From positions 1,426,001-1,490,000 of the forward strand of contig NZ_FTMB01000001.1 in NCBI RefSeq assembly GCF_900155885.1: a stretch of 64,000 bases of DNA. Direction: 5' to 3'. Below the pieces are notes generated by a model. The model ran no database searches. It was given only the letters and a program-made list of their open reading frames with translations, and had not been told where the DNA came from. The position numbers were made by a program, and so were the translations under genes. This DNA comes from Rhizobium sp. RU20A. Its GTDB lineage: Bacteria; Pseudomonadota; Alphaproteobacteria; Rhizobiales; Rhizobiaceae. Shown piece by piece: positions 8,728 through 17,267 of this stretch (its first letter is position 1; every line of letters starts with the position of its first letter).

Positions 8728-9311
8728 TCCGGTGTTTCGATGAGGAAGGGCACGGCATAGACATGCTCTTCCAGATTGGCGCCAGGCCCGGCCCGGTCCA
8801 CCACGATGAAATCCTGCAGCGCGCCGTAGGTCATCAGGGGATGGTGCCAGACATTGGCGCGGTAGTTGATGCCCTGCCGCCCGCTGGCACGGAAGACGCG
8901 CGGCACGCCCGGCCGCCCGCCCTCGTCCGCCGCGACGATCACCAGCCAGGGGCGATCATCGATGGGCGAGAAACTCTGCGATCCCTCCGGATGCCGCTCC
9001 ATCATGCCGACATGATAGGGAAAGCTGCGCGGCCTGCCGCGAAACAGGCTGACGATGACCCTTGCGCCATCACCCAGCGCCTCGGCCTCGGCCAGCGCAT
9101 GGTAGCGCTCCGTCGTCCCGCCATTGATGAGCCGCATCGATCCCGGATCGGCCTCGATGACCGTGCCGAAAGGCCGGAAGGCTTCGGCCGTCAGCGGCTC
9201 GATCGCCAGAAGTTCCGGCGCACGCCCGATGGCCGGTGCGGCGATGACTGGCGCGGACGCGTCGGGCGTCTGGCTGTCCGTCGACACGAAGCTGCCAACC
9301 GGTCCGTTCAT
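8724..9311 (-). CDS. allA: Ureidoglycolate lyase (AllA)
   Basis: AllA splits ureidoglycolate into glyoxylate and urea. The 195-residue protein has a family core from about residue 33 ([20 protein letters not shown]), with [16 protein letters not shown] and the C-terminal [11 protein letters not shown] and DFIVVDR stretches that hold the metal/substrate residues. The ~30-residue N-terminal leader is longer than in most homologues, but the start coincides with the uraD stop (ATGA at 9308), which supports it. Confidence 0.93.
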   Translation of the reverse strand: MNGPVGSFVSTDSQTPDASAPVIAAPAIGRAPELLAIEPLTAEAFRPFGTVIEADPGSMRLINGGTTERYHALAEAEALGDGARVIVSLFRGRPRSFPYHVGMMERHPEGSQSFSPIDDRPWLVIVAADEGGRPGVPRVFRASGRQGINYRANVWHHPLMTYGALQDFIVVDRAGPGANLEEHVYAVPFLIETPE

Positions 9312-9814
9312 CGCGCATCCTCCGCAAACATCGCCGCAAGCCGAAGCCCTGCGATCTTCTCGACCTGCCCGCAGGCCGTCTCGAACTCCGCCCCCGCTTC
9401 ATTGTCGATGCGTCGCTCAAAGGCTTGGAGGATATCGTCCTTGCCAAGACCCTTGACGGCGATGATGAAGGGAAAGCCGAACTTCTCGACATAGGCGGCA
9501 TTGAGCGCGGTGAAGCGCGCATGCTCCTCCGGCGAGAGACGATCAAGCCCGGCGCCGGCCTGCTCCTTGCGGCTGTCCTCGGTCAGCCCGCCGGCGATCG
9601 CCAGCTTGCCGGCGAGATCGGGATGGGCGTTGAGAACGCCGAGCCTTTCCGCCTCGGATGCAGTCCTGAAACGCGCAGTCAGCGCCGCATGCACCGTTTC
9701 CGCCGTCAGGCCGCCACCACCGTCCACGCCACCGGCGTCGAATGCCCGCTCGGCAATCCAGGGGGAATGTTCGAAAACGCCGCCAAAGCGGGCGACGAAA
9801 TCCTCACGAGTCAT
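9308..9814 (-). CDS. uraD: OHCU decarboxylase (UraD)
   Basis: UraD decarboxylates 2-oxo-4-hydroxy-4-carboxy-5-ureidoimidazoline to S-allantoin. The active-site signature NAHPDLAGK is intact, as is the SRKEQAGAGLDRL helix and EKFGFPFIIAVKG. The start at 9814 (MTREDF) is preceded by AAGGAC at a proper distance, whereas an in-frame ATG 33 bases upstream has no ribosome site; this gives 168 residues, the usual size. It heads the uraD-allA-uraH unit. Confidence 0.94.
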   Translation of the reverse strand: MTREDFVARFGGVFEHSPWIAERAFDAGGVDGGGGLTAETVHAALTARFRTASEAERLGVLNAHPDLAGKLAIAGGLTEDSRKEQAGAGLDRLSPEEHARFTALNAAYVEKFGFPFIIAVKGLGKDDILQAFERRIDNEAGAEFETACGQVEKIAGLRLAAMFAEDAR

Positions 9815-9916
9815 CTGGCCGTCCTTGTTTGTCTCGGGAAGGACCATAGAAGCCGAACCGGCCGCAAGACAAGGGCTGCGACCTCTACATCCCTCAGCCG
9901 ACGGCTGCAGACGGCA

Positions 9917-10639
9917 TCAGGCCCGCGCCATGGCGCCCTGATAGACCACGATGCGGGCATGGTACGGTACGCGCTCATAGAGGTCGACGATGTCGTGATT
10001 GACGAGCCGCACGCATCCGGAGGAGACGGCCTTGCCGATCGAGTTCCATTCCGGCGTGCCATGCAGGCGGTAGAGCGTGTCCTGCCCATTTTTGAAGATG
10101 TAGAGCGCGCGGGCACCGAGCGGATTTTTCACACCCGGTTCCATGCCGCCGTTTTCGACGGAATACTGGGCGAGCTGCGGCTGGCGCGCGATCATTTCCG
10201 CCGGCGGCTTCCAGCGCGGCCACTTCTGCCGCCAATGGATAACGCCCTCGCCTTCCCAGGCAAAGCCTTCGCGGCCGAGGCCGACGCCATAGCGCATCGC
10301 CGTGCCGCCGGGCTCGACGAGATAGAGGAAGCGGTCGGGCGTGTCGACGACGACGGTGCCGGGTGCCTCGCCGGTCGGGTCCTGCACGCGCTGGCGGTAG
10401 TATTTCGGGTCCATCCGCTCGAAGGGCACGGCCGGCACCAGATGTCCCCCATCCTCGAAGGCGGCGTAACGGGCCTGCAACTCGCCTTCGGTGGCGCTGA
10501 CGATGGGGCGGCGCGCAACCACGGGCGTGGCCACGGGACGGGCCGTCGGCGCCGTGCCGGCGGTGCTGGCACAGCCTGCAAGGATGGCCGGGGCGGACAG
10601 GGCCCCAAAAACGAAGATACGGCGGGAAATCGGTGACAT
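9917..10639 (-). CDS. L,D-transpeptidase (YkuD domain) lipoprotein
   Basis: This 240-residue exported protein has a twin-arginine-like start (SRRIFVFG) and a lipobox (AILAGC) near residue 20, so it is probably a lipoprotein. The YkuD/ErfK domain occupies roughly residues 95-235 and ends with HGTPEWNSIGK...SSGCVRL, which contains the catalytic histidine and cysteine (Cys near 209). Such enzymes make 3-3 crosslinks in peptidoglycan or attach proteins to it. It sits between uraD and puuE but has no obvious link with purine catabolism. The start is chosen at the signal peptide; the frame is open for 45 more codons upstream without signal-like sequence. Confidence 0.92.
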   Translation of the reverse strand: MSPISRRIFVFGALSAPAILAGCASTAGTAPTARPVATPVVARRPIVSATEGELQARYAAFEDGGHLVPAVPFERMDPKYYRQRVQDPTGEAPGTVVVDTPDRFLYLVEPGGTAMRYGVGLGREGFAWEGEGVIHWRQKWPRWKPPAEMIARQPQLAQYSVENGGMEPGVKNPLGARALYIFKNGQDTLYRLHGTPEWNSIGKAVSSGCVRLVNHDIVDLYERVPYHARIVVYQGAMARA

Positions 10640-10933
10640 CTGAAACTCTTCTTCCTGGGCCGGCCGGAAGGATGCGGGCCCCTTTTCGCCAGAGAGATAC
10701 CGCCACGCGACGCCCTGTCCACCCCGCGACGAGCGGGCGACGCCACGCCACCTGATGGTGACGCAAGCGTGCAACAGCGCCTGATCGCCCAGAGGTGAAT
10801 CGAAGCCGGAGGAAAACCGGTCAGGTCATTGAAAAAGCGAAACGAACCGAAAAACCCATGAGCGGCCCCCGCACGCAGGCCTCACAAAAACGTGCAAGGC
10901 CCGCCGCTGTGGACAAGCCGTCGGTTTGCGCGC
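10640..10933. other. Intergenic gap upstream of the L,D-transpeptidase
   Basis: About 290 bases between the L,D-transpeptidase start and the puuE stop contain no convincing coding frame, RNA gene or strong palindrome. The region must hold the transpeptidase promoter on the minus strand. I see nothing else. Confidence 0.5.
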
Positions 10934-11854
10934 TCAGACGGGCTTGTGGTGCTCGTACCAGTGGTCGGCAATATCGATGCGCCGCGTCACCCAGACCTTT
11001 TCCTTCGCCTGCACATAGTCGAGGAAACGGGCAAGCGCGGCGGCGCGGCCGGGTCGGCCGACGAGGCGGCAGTGCAGGCCGATATTCATCATCTTCGGGC
11101 TGCCCGCCTCGCCTTCCTGCCAGAGCACGTCGAACGTATCCTTGAGGTAGGTGAAGAACTGGTCGCCCGAATTGAAGCCTTGGTTGGTGGCAAAACGCAT
11201 GTCGTTGGCATCGAGCGTATAGGGAATGATGAGATGCGGCGCGTCTGCCGTCAGCCCCGGCACCCAGAAGGGCAGCTCGTCCGCATAGCTGTCGGAGGAA
11301 TAGCGGAAGCCGCCCTCTTCGAGCAGCAGGCGCAGCGTGTTGGCCGAAGGCTTGCCCTGATAGAGGCCGCGGGGATGCGAGCCCGTCAGCTCCGTGTGCA
11401 GCCGGACGGCCTCATGAATGTGCCAGCGCTCGACGTCCTCGGGGAAATCCTTGTATTCCAGCCAGCGATAGCCGTGGCTGGCGATCTCCCAACCGGCTTC
11501 CTTCATGGCGGCCACCGCTTCCGGATTGCGCGCCATGGCAAGCGTCACGCCATAGACCGTAACCGGCATGTTGCGCTGCGTGAACATGCGCCAGAGGCGC
11601 CAGAAACCGGCGCGGGAACCATATTCGTAGATCGACTCCATGTTGAGATTGCGCTGCCCGGCCCAGGGCTGCGCGCCGACGATCTCCGACAGCAGGCATT
11701 CCGAAGCCGGATCGCCATCCAGAACGCAGCTCTCGCCGCCCTCCTCGTAATTGACGACGAACTGCACCGCGATATTGGCCCCGCCCGGCCAGCGCACCTC
11801 GGGAAGATGGCGCCCGTAACCGATGAGATCGCGCGGATAGGTCGTGTCTGTCAT
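10934..11854 (-). CDS. puuE: Allantoinase of the polysaccharide-deacetylase fold (PuuE)
   Basis: PuuE hydrolyses allantoin to allantoate without the metal cluster of classical allantoinase. The 306-residue protein matches the family throughout: RDLIGYGRHLPEVRWPGGA at the N-terminus, VVNYEEGGE, MESIYEYGSRAGFWRL near residue 73, EIASHGYRW near 122, and GLHCRLVGRPGR near the C-terminus. With puuD, uraH, uraD and allA nearby, it fills the allantoin step. The next enzyme (allantoate amidohydrolase) is not in the window. Confidence 0.93.
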   Translation of the reverse strand: MTDTTYPRDLIGYGRHLPEVRWPGGANIAVQFVVNYEEGGESCVLDGDPASECLLSEIVGAQPWAGQRNLNMESIYEYGSRAGFWRLWRMFTQRNMPVTVYGVTLAMARNPEAVAAMKEAGWEIASHGYRWLEYKDFPEDVERWHIHEAVRLHTELTGSHPRGLYQGKPSANTLRLLLEEGGFRYSSDSYADELPFWVPGLTADAPHLIIPYTLDANDMRFATNQGFNSGDQFFTYLKDTFDVLWQEGEAGSPKMMNIGLHCRLVGRPGRAAALARFLDYVQAKEKVWVTRRIDIADHWYEHHKPV

Positions 11855-11953
11855 GTGCTGTCACCCTCTCGTCTTTCGCCTGACGGTAGCACCGGCCTTG
11901 CGAAAGTCGAGATGGAAATGCTGCACATGCACAGCCCATGAAAGACCAAAAGC

Positions 11954-12670
11954 CTAGGCGGCCGAGGCCGGGCGCTTCACGCCGATGCGGCCGAGCGGGT
12001 GCTGGGAATGGACGCGAAACGGGGCGCCCGGCTCCGGCTCCACGAAGAGCGCAAGGCTCGTCACCCTCAAAGGTTCGGCCAGATGCGGCTCGAAGACCTG
12101 CCGCAGCACCGGCTCGAGCCGCGTGGCGAGGGTCCGGTCCACCGGGCCGGTGAGCGCCATGTGGAAACGGTACTCGTCCATCACGTAAGGATAGCCCCAG
12201 CGGTGCAGATTGGCGAACTGCGCCGCCGACAGGCGATAGGGATCGCGCCGCTCGATCTCCGCTTCCGTCAGCGGCGCGCGGTACTGGTCGAATTCCTGCA
12301 CGGTGCGCGCCGCCAGATACGTGGCCGCCTCGCAGGGCACCTGCGGCAGCAGCCCCATGAACTCGCCGAGACGGGCCACTTCGAGCTGTTCGATGACGAT
12401 GGGCTCGATCTTCCCGGCAAAACGCATCAGCGCCTTCAGAAGGTCGCCCTCGCTCACGTCAGGCGCAAGCCGGAACGGCGCCTTCATCGTCGCGTGGAAG
12501 CCATCGCGGCGCGGCAGGGCCGTGTGAAAGGCAATTTCCCGCTGCGTGAAGCCGGGCACCGGCGGATGGTCCACCGCATCGCCGGAATACACATTGCGAC
12601 CGAGCCAGCCGGCCGCGGCGATCGCCAGCGGATGGTGGATCGGCGGTGTGAAGTGAATCGCATACCGCAT
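11954..12670 (-). CDS. DUF1045 / 2H phosphodiesterase-like protein
   Basis: The 238-residue protein belongs to DUF1045, a branch of the 2H phosphoesterase superfamily also seen with phosphonate genes. The two H-x-T/S motifs are present: HATMKAPFRL near residue 81 and HMALTG near residue 171. The start at 12670 (MRYAIHF) has GGAG seven bases ahead; an ATG further upstream does not. It follows puuE on the same strand by about 100 bases. The substrate is unknown. Confidence 0.85.
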   Translation of the reverse strand: MRYAIHFTPPIHHPLAIAAAGWLGRNVYSGDAVDHPPVPGFTQREIAFHTALPRRDGFHATMKAPFRLAPDVSEGDLLKALMRFAGKIEPIVIEQLEVARLGEFMGLLPQVPCEAATYLAARTVQEFDQYRAPLTEAEIERRDPYRLSAAQFANLHRWGYPYVMDEYRFHMALTGPVDRTLATRLEPVLRQVFEPHLAEPLRVTSLALFVEPEPGAPFRVHSQHPLGRIGVKRPASAA

Positions 12671-12843
12671 CGGAAACTCCGTAAGGCGGCGCACGATCTC
12701 GGCGCTCACCGGCTCTTGTGGCCGCTAGCTAAGTGATTTGCGTGACAGCTTGACGAAATGACGGGTGGCAAACCGGAAGAAGAAAGGAACTATCGCAGTG
12801 ACTTTCGCATTAGGGAGGTACAAACACGAAAGGGAGAAACACC

Positions 12844-13245
12844 ATGACCTATCAAGATACTGTCACAAATCGTGATGTTCGCGACGCATCGGTGCGTGAA
12901 ACCCATGATCTCATTGCCAGCGACAAGGTCGAAGGCACGAAGGTCTATGGCAGCGATGGAAAGCACATCGGTTCCATCGAGCGTGTGATCATCGAAAAGC
13001 GCTCGGGCCGCGTTGCCTACGCCGTCCTCGCCTTCGGCGGTTTCCTCGGCATCGGCCATGACCACTATCCGCTGCCCTGGTCGAAGCTGACCTATGATGA
13101 AAACCTCGGCGGCTACCGGACGGATGTGACGCGCGATCAGGTCGAAAACGCCCCGCGCTATGACAACGAAGACGACTATTCCTGGAACGCCGATAATGGT
13201 CGCAAGATCTACGATTACTACGGCGTACCGCCCTACTGGATGTAA
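12844..13245 (+). CDS. PRC-barrel domain protein
   Basis: This 133-residue soluble protein has a PRC-barrel (residues ~25-95: GTKVYGSDGKHIGSIERVIIEKRSGRV...FLGIGHDHYPLPW) and an acidic, tyrosine-rich C-terminus ending YYGVPPYWM. PRC-barrel proteins of this type are abundant, often stress-induced small proteins in rhizobia. A strong ribosome site (AGGGAGAAA) precedes the ATG. No partner gene is adjacent. Confidence 0.9.
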   Translation: MTYQDTVTNRDVRDASVRETHDLIASDKVEGTKVYGSDGKHIGSIERVIIEKRSGRVAYAVLAFGGFLGIGHDHYPLPWSKLTYDENLGGYRTDVTRDQVENAPRYDNEDDYSWNADNGRKIYDYYGVPPYWM

Positions 13246-13304
13246 AATCCAAGCAAAAACATATGCTTGTCGTCTTGACCTGACTCTGATTCAGAACGTC
13301 AAGA

Positions 13305-14447
13305 TCAGGCTTGCCGCATGAGCCGGACATGCTCCCCGACATCGAAAGATGCGGGGAGCTTTCGTTTGGCCGGACGCCCGACAATGTCGTCCACCACCGC
13401 TTCGGCCAGCAGATGGGCGAGGCCGAAACTGACCTTGAAGCCTCCGGCCAGCACGTGGACGCCCGAATGCTCGGCAAGCCGCCCCACCATCGGCTCACGG
13501 CCGATCGCCCGCGGCCTGAGGCCCGCCCAGCGTTCGACAACGCGTCCGCCGGCCAAGGCCGGGGCAAGCGCGAGGGCACGGGCAAGGAGGTCATCCAGCT
13601 GACTGTCGGTCGTCGCCGGATCGACAAATTCGTCTTCGCTGGTACTCCCGATGGCGACGGTCCCATTGTCATGGGGCACGATGTACAGCCCGTCCTGAAA
13701 CAGCACCAAACGCTCCTTCGCCTCAACGCCATCCAGAAGCGCCGCCTGCCCTTTCACCGGCCGGCCGCTGCCAGCGGAAGCGCCTTGCACAAGTCCGTCG
13801 ATCAAGGGAAAGGCGCCTGGCCCGGCCGCGATCACCAGATCGCCGAAGCCGATCCGCTCCCCGCCTTCAAGCATCACCTGCCGCGCCGCGCCATCGACCG
13901 AGACGACACGCGCCCCGCGCCGGATCGCAGCATTCGGCGCGCGCTCGATGAATGCGCAGAGCATGGCGATCGTGGCCCGTGGCGAGAGCCGTCCCGCCAG
14001 CGTCTCGACCACCACGCCAGCCGCCGAGGCTTGCGACGAGGGCCAGCCCTCGACATCCGGGCGATCCGCCACCTTCCACGAAAAACTGCGCCCTCCGACC
14101 CGCCACCGCGTCTCGGCCTCCGTCGCCCGCGCCTCGGCCAGCGCGCGGTGATGCGGCTTGGCGAGCGGCAGGATACGTCCCGTCCGGGCATAGCCGGCAG
14201 AAAGCCCGGTGGCCGCTTCCAGGGCCGCGATCTCGTCTTCGAGACTCGCGAGCGCTTCCAGCTGGAGCTGCTTCTTCTCGTTCCAGCGCTCCGGCAGGTG
14301 CGGCATGAGGGCACCGAGCAGCCCGCCGCTGGCGCCGGCTCCCGGCCAGCTGGCATCGAGCACCAGCGTCTCCATGCCGGCGCGAACGGCGTGCACGCCC
14401 GCCCACAGGCCCATGATCCCGCCGCCGACGATCACCAGTTCCGCCAT
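13305..14447 (-). CDS. FAD-dependent oxidoreductase, MnmC C-terminal-domain-like
   Basis: A 380-residue DAO-family flavoprotein. It starts with a dinucleotide-binding fold (VIVGGGIMGLWAG, then LDASWPGAGASGGLLGALMPHLPE), and near the C-terminus has RWAGLRPRAIGREPMVGRL and LAGGFKVSFGLAHLLAEAV. The GASGG...GALMPHL stretch resembles the FAD domain of the bifunctional tRNA enzyme MnmC, which removes the carboxymethyl group from cmnm5U34. The gene is divergent from mnmD only 100 bases away, so the two halves of E. coli MnmC may be encoded separately here. Other DAO roles such as glycine oxidase remain possible. Confidence 0.82.
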   Translation of the reverse strand: MAELVIVGGGIMGLWAGVHAVRAGMETLVLDASWPGAGASGGLLGALMPHLPERWNEKKQLQLEALASLEDEIAALEAATGLSAGYARTGRILPLAKPHHRALAEARATEAETRWRVGGRSFSWKVADRPDVEGWPSSQASAAGVVVETLAGRLSPRATIAMLCAFIERAPNAAIRRGARVVSVDGAARQVMLEGGERIGFGDLVIAAGPGAFPLIDGLVQGASAGSGRPVKGQAALLDGVEAKERLVLFQDGLYIVPHDNGTVAIGSTSEDEFVDPATTDSQLDDLLARALALAPALAGGRVVERWAGLRPRAIGREPMVGRLAEHSGVHVLAGGFKVSFGLAHLLAEAVVDDIVGRPAKRKLPASFDVGEHVRLMRQA

Positions 14448-14547
14448 GCCTCATCCTTTAAGAAAACATCAACGCCCCGGCGCAAACTGCGGTTTCGACT
14501 CACGGATCGGCTTTCGCCGCCGGCCATTTTGCGCTATCGCCGCGCCC

Positions 14548-15297
14548 ATGCAGGACACCGAAAGCCCCACAGCCGAGCCGACCGTCGAAACCCATGCGCC
14601 GCTCACCTGGCACGCGGGCGATATGCCCTATTCGCCTGCCTTTAGCGACCACTTTTATTGCCGCGAGGACGGCCGCGCCGAATGCGGCCATGTCTTCCTC
14701 GCCGGCAATGGTCTCCCGGAGCGCTGGCAGGCCCCGCGCCCCTTTGCCATCGGTGAACTCGGCTTCGGCACCGGGTTGAACTTCTGCGAAACGCTGCGCC
14801 AGTGGCGGCTGACGAAGGTGACCGGCGCCAGCCTCTCCTTCACCTCCTTCGAACGCTATCCGATGACCACGGAAGAAATCGGCCGGGCGCTTTCCCGTTG
14901 GCCGGAAATCGACCGGGAGCGACAAGAGCTCGTGGCCTGCTGGCCCGCCACGCCGTCCGGACATGTCACGCTGACGTTTGCAGACGACGTGACCCTGACC
15001 GTCGTCTGCGGTGACGTGCTGGAAACCCTGCCGGCCTGGCAGGCGCCGATGGACGCCTGGTATCTCGATGGCTTCGCGCCGTCGCGCAATCCGGCCATGT
15101 GGTCGATCGAAACGCTGACCCGCGTCCATGACCGCACCCGCCGCGGCGGTCGCTTCGGAACCTATGCCGCCGCCGGATTCGTGCGGCGCAATCTTCAGGC
15201 CGCCGGCTTCGCGGTCGAGCGTCGCAAAGGCTATGCCGGAAAACGCGAAATGCTGTGCGGCGAACGGCCCTCCAGCCCGCCACTTGTCGTGGACTGA
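14548..15297 (+). CDS. mnmD: tRNA (5-methylaminomethyl-2-thiouridine)-methyltransferase MnmD
   Basis: The 249-residue protein corresponds to the methyltransferase half of MnmC, which methylates nm5(s2)U34 in tRNA using S-adenosylmethionine. Characteristic parts are YSPAFSDHFY, CGHVFLAGNGLPERW, the SAM site GELGFGTGLNF near residue 70 and DGFAPSRNPAMW near 170. A longer in-frame extension back to 14209 exists, but it overlaps the divergent flavoprotein gene and is not family-like, so ATG 14548 is used. Confidence 0.92.
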   Translation: MQDTESPTAEPTVETHAPLTWHAGDMPYSPAFSDHFYCREDGRAECGHVFLAGNGLPERWQAPRPFAIGELGFGTGLNFCETLRQWRLTKVTGASLSFTSFERYPMTTEEIGRALSRWPEIDRERQELVACWPATPSGHVTLTFADDVTLTVVCGDVLETLPAWQAPMDAWYLDGFAPSRNPAMWSIETLTRVHDRTRRGGRFGTYAAAGFVRRNLQAAGFAVERRKGYAGKREMLCGERPSSPPLVVD

Positions 15298-15424
15298 CAC
15301 GCAAACGGCGCAAAGCGCACAGAAATCACCCCTGCTGTCGAACTGGCTTGTCGCATTTGGCAGAGCTTGTGTCGGAAAAATCTGCGAGCTTCCCGTCATC
15401 GGAATCGAGGACGGGGACATCACC

Positions 15425-17005
15425 ATGGATGAGCACGACGGCGCAGCAATGGAAACGGGCGGAACGCCGGTCGAACGGCGCCGGCGAACGGGCGGACGCG
15501 GCGGCGATCGCGGTCGCAAGCTTGGCCCCGGCGCCAAATATCTCAACCTGATCAACACGATCGAGAAATCGACTGTGCTGTCACCCGAAGCGCTTGAATC
15601 GATCCATGAGGCGTCGCTGACCATCCTCGAGGAAATCGGCATGGACGTCATCCTGCCGGAAGCCCGCCAGCGCATGAAGGCGGCCGGCGCGGATGTGACG
15701 CCCGGCACCGATCGCGTCCGCTTCGACCGCGGCCTCATCATGGAGATGATGGCGAGCGTCCCCGAGCAATTTACCATGCATGCCCGCAATCCGCTGCGCA
15801 ATGTGCGGATCGGCGGCAACAACCTCGTCTTCGCGCAAATCGCCTCGGCGCCCTTCGTGGCGGACCGAGATGGCGGCCGGCGAACCGGCAACCAGGCGGA
15901 CTTCCGCAAGCTGGTAAAGCTCGCGCAGATGTATGACGTCATCCACACCACCGGCGGCTATCCCGTCGAGCCGGTCGACATCCACGCCTCCGTGCGCCAT
16001 CTCGACTGCCTCTCGGATCTCGTCAAACTCACCGACAAGGTCTTCCACGTCTATTCGCTGGGCCAGCAGCGCAACACGGACGGCATCGAGATCGCCCGCA
16101 TCGGCCGTGGCATTTCCATGGAGCAGATGGAGCGCGAACCCTCGCTCTTCACCATCATCAACACCTCCTCGCCACTGCGCCTTGATGGCCCCATGCTGCA
16201 GGGCATCATCGAAATGTCCTCGCGCGGCCAGGTCGTCGTCATCACGCCCTTCACGCTGGCTGGCGCCATGGCGCCCGTGACGATCGCCGGCGCGCTGGTG
16301 CAGCAGAACGCCGAGGCGCTCTGCGGCATCGCCTTCACGCAGATGGTCAGGAAGGGCGCGCCGGTCGTCTATGGTGGCTTCACCTCCAACGTCGACATGA
16401 AGACGGGCGCCCCCGCCTTCGGCACGCCGGAATACATGAAGGCGGTCGTCGCCGGCGGCCAGCTCGCCCGCAAATACAAGATCCCCTACCGCACCTCCAA
16501 CACCAATGCCGCCAACACGCTGGACGCGCAGGCGGCGTATGAATCGGCCCTGTCGCTGTGGGCCGTCACGCAGGGCGGCGGCAATTTCGTCATGCATTCG
16601 GCCGGCTGGACGGAAGGCGGCCTGACGGCCTCCTTCGAGAAGTTCATCCTCGATGTCGATATGCTGCAGATGGTGGCGGAGTACCTCACGCCGCTCGATG
16701 TGAGCACCGATGCGCTCGGGCTCGACGCCGTGCGCGACGTCGGCCCCGGCGGCCACTATTTCGGCACGCCGCACACGCTCGCCCGCTACGAGACAGCCTT
16801 CTATTCGCCGATCCTCTCCGACTGGCGCAATTTCGAGACCTGGACCGAAGCCGGCCGCCCCACCACCTACGACCACGCCAACCGTGTCTTCAAGGACAAG
16901 CTCAACCAGTACGAACGCCCCCCGCTCGACCCGGCCATCGAGGAGGAACTCGATGCCTTCGTGGCCAAGCGGAAGGCGGAAGGCGGCGTGGCGACGGATT
17001 TTTGA
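15425..17005 (+). CDS. Trimethylamine methyltransferase family protein (MttB-like, non-pyrrolysine)
   Basis: This 526-residue protein belongs to the MttB superfamily of corrinoid-dependent methyltransferases. The N-terminal ~30 residues are basic and disordered (VERRRRTGGRGG). The TIM-barrel body follows from about residue 45, with TTGGYPVEPVDI, SPLRLDGPMLQG and GPGGHYFGTPHT. There is no in-frame TAG, so it is a non-pyrrolysine member like glycine betaine methyltransferases; the actual substrate is unknown. No corrinoid protein gene or reactivase lies next to it. The start follows GAGGACGGGGA at a plausible distance. Confidence 0.88.
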   Translation: MDEHDGAAMETGGTPVERRRRTGGRGGDRGRKLGPGAKYLNLINTIEKSTVLSPEALESIHEASLTILEEIGMDVILPEARQRMKAAGADVTPGTDRVRFDRGLIMEMMASVPEQFTMHARNPLRNVRIGGNNLVFAQIASAPFVADRDGGRRTGNQADFRKLVKLAQMYDVIHTTGGYPVEPVDIHASVRHLDCLSDLVKLTDKVFHVYSLGQQRNTDGIEIARIGRGISMEQMEREPSLFTIINTSSPLRLDGPMLQGIIEMSSRGQVVVITPFTLAGAMAPVTIAGALVQQNAEALCGIAFTQMVRKGAPVVYGGFTSNVDMKTGAPAFGTPEYMKAVVAGGQLARKYKIPYRTSNTNAANTLDAQAAYESALSLWAVTQGGGNFVMHSAGWTEGGLTASFEKFILDVDMLQMVAEYLTPLDVSTDALGLDAVRDVGPGGHYFGTPHTLARYETAFYSPILSDWRNFETWTEAGRPTTYDHANRVFKDKLNQYERPPLDPAIEEELDAFVAKRKAEGGVATDF

Positions 17006-17032
17006 GGGGATAAAAAGCCTGTGCTGCCGTGG

Positions 17033-17257
17033 CCTCCCACCCGCCCCTTGAGGGGGCGGGTCGCCGCAAAGCGGCGGGGTGGGGTGACCCTGGGGCACGC
17101 CCACGGAACCAGAGAAGACGACGAGCGTGCGTTCAATGGCACGGACCGGCATTCACGAAAGCCACCGTCGTTACGCTAGACCTGCGCATTCTCTTCAACG
17201 CCGCGGATCACCCACCCGCTGCTGCGCAGCGAACTCCCCCTCAAGGGGAGGTGGGAG
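17033..17257. repeat. Palindromic intergenic repeat between mttB-like gene and host-attachment gene
   Basis: The left end reads CCTCCCACCCGCCCCTTGAG and the right end, on the opposite strand, CCTCCCCTTGAGGGGGAG, with internal hairpins CCGCCCCTTGAGGGGGCGG and CGCCGCAAAGCGGCG on the left and GCTGCTGCGCAGC on the right. Both arms run into TCACCCACCCGC-type sequence toward the centre. The layout (two hairpin-rich arms facing each other over ~225 bp) is that of a rhizobial intergenic mosaic element; it is a different sequence family from the one at 3291-3480. Confidence 0.72.
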
Positions 17258-17267
17258 CCCACACCCC

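Noticed and set aside
13252-13304. TCTTGAC...GTCAAGA inverted repeat as a terminator after the PRC-barrel gene
   Set aside because: The 7-bp arms are 18 bases apart and no T-run follows; too weak to call.
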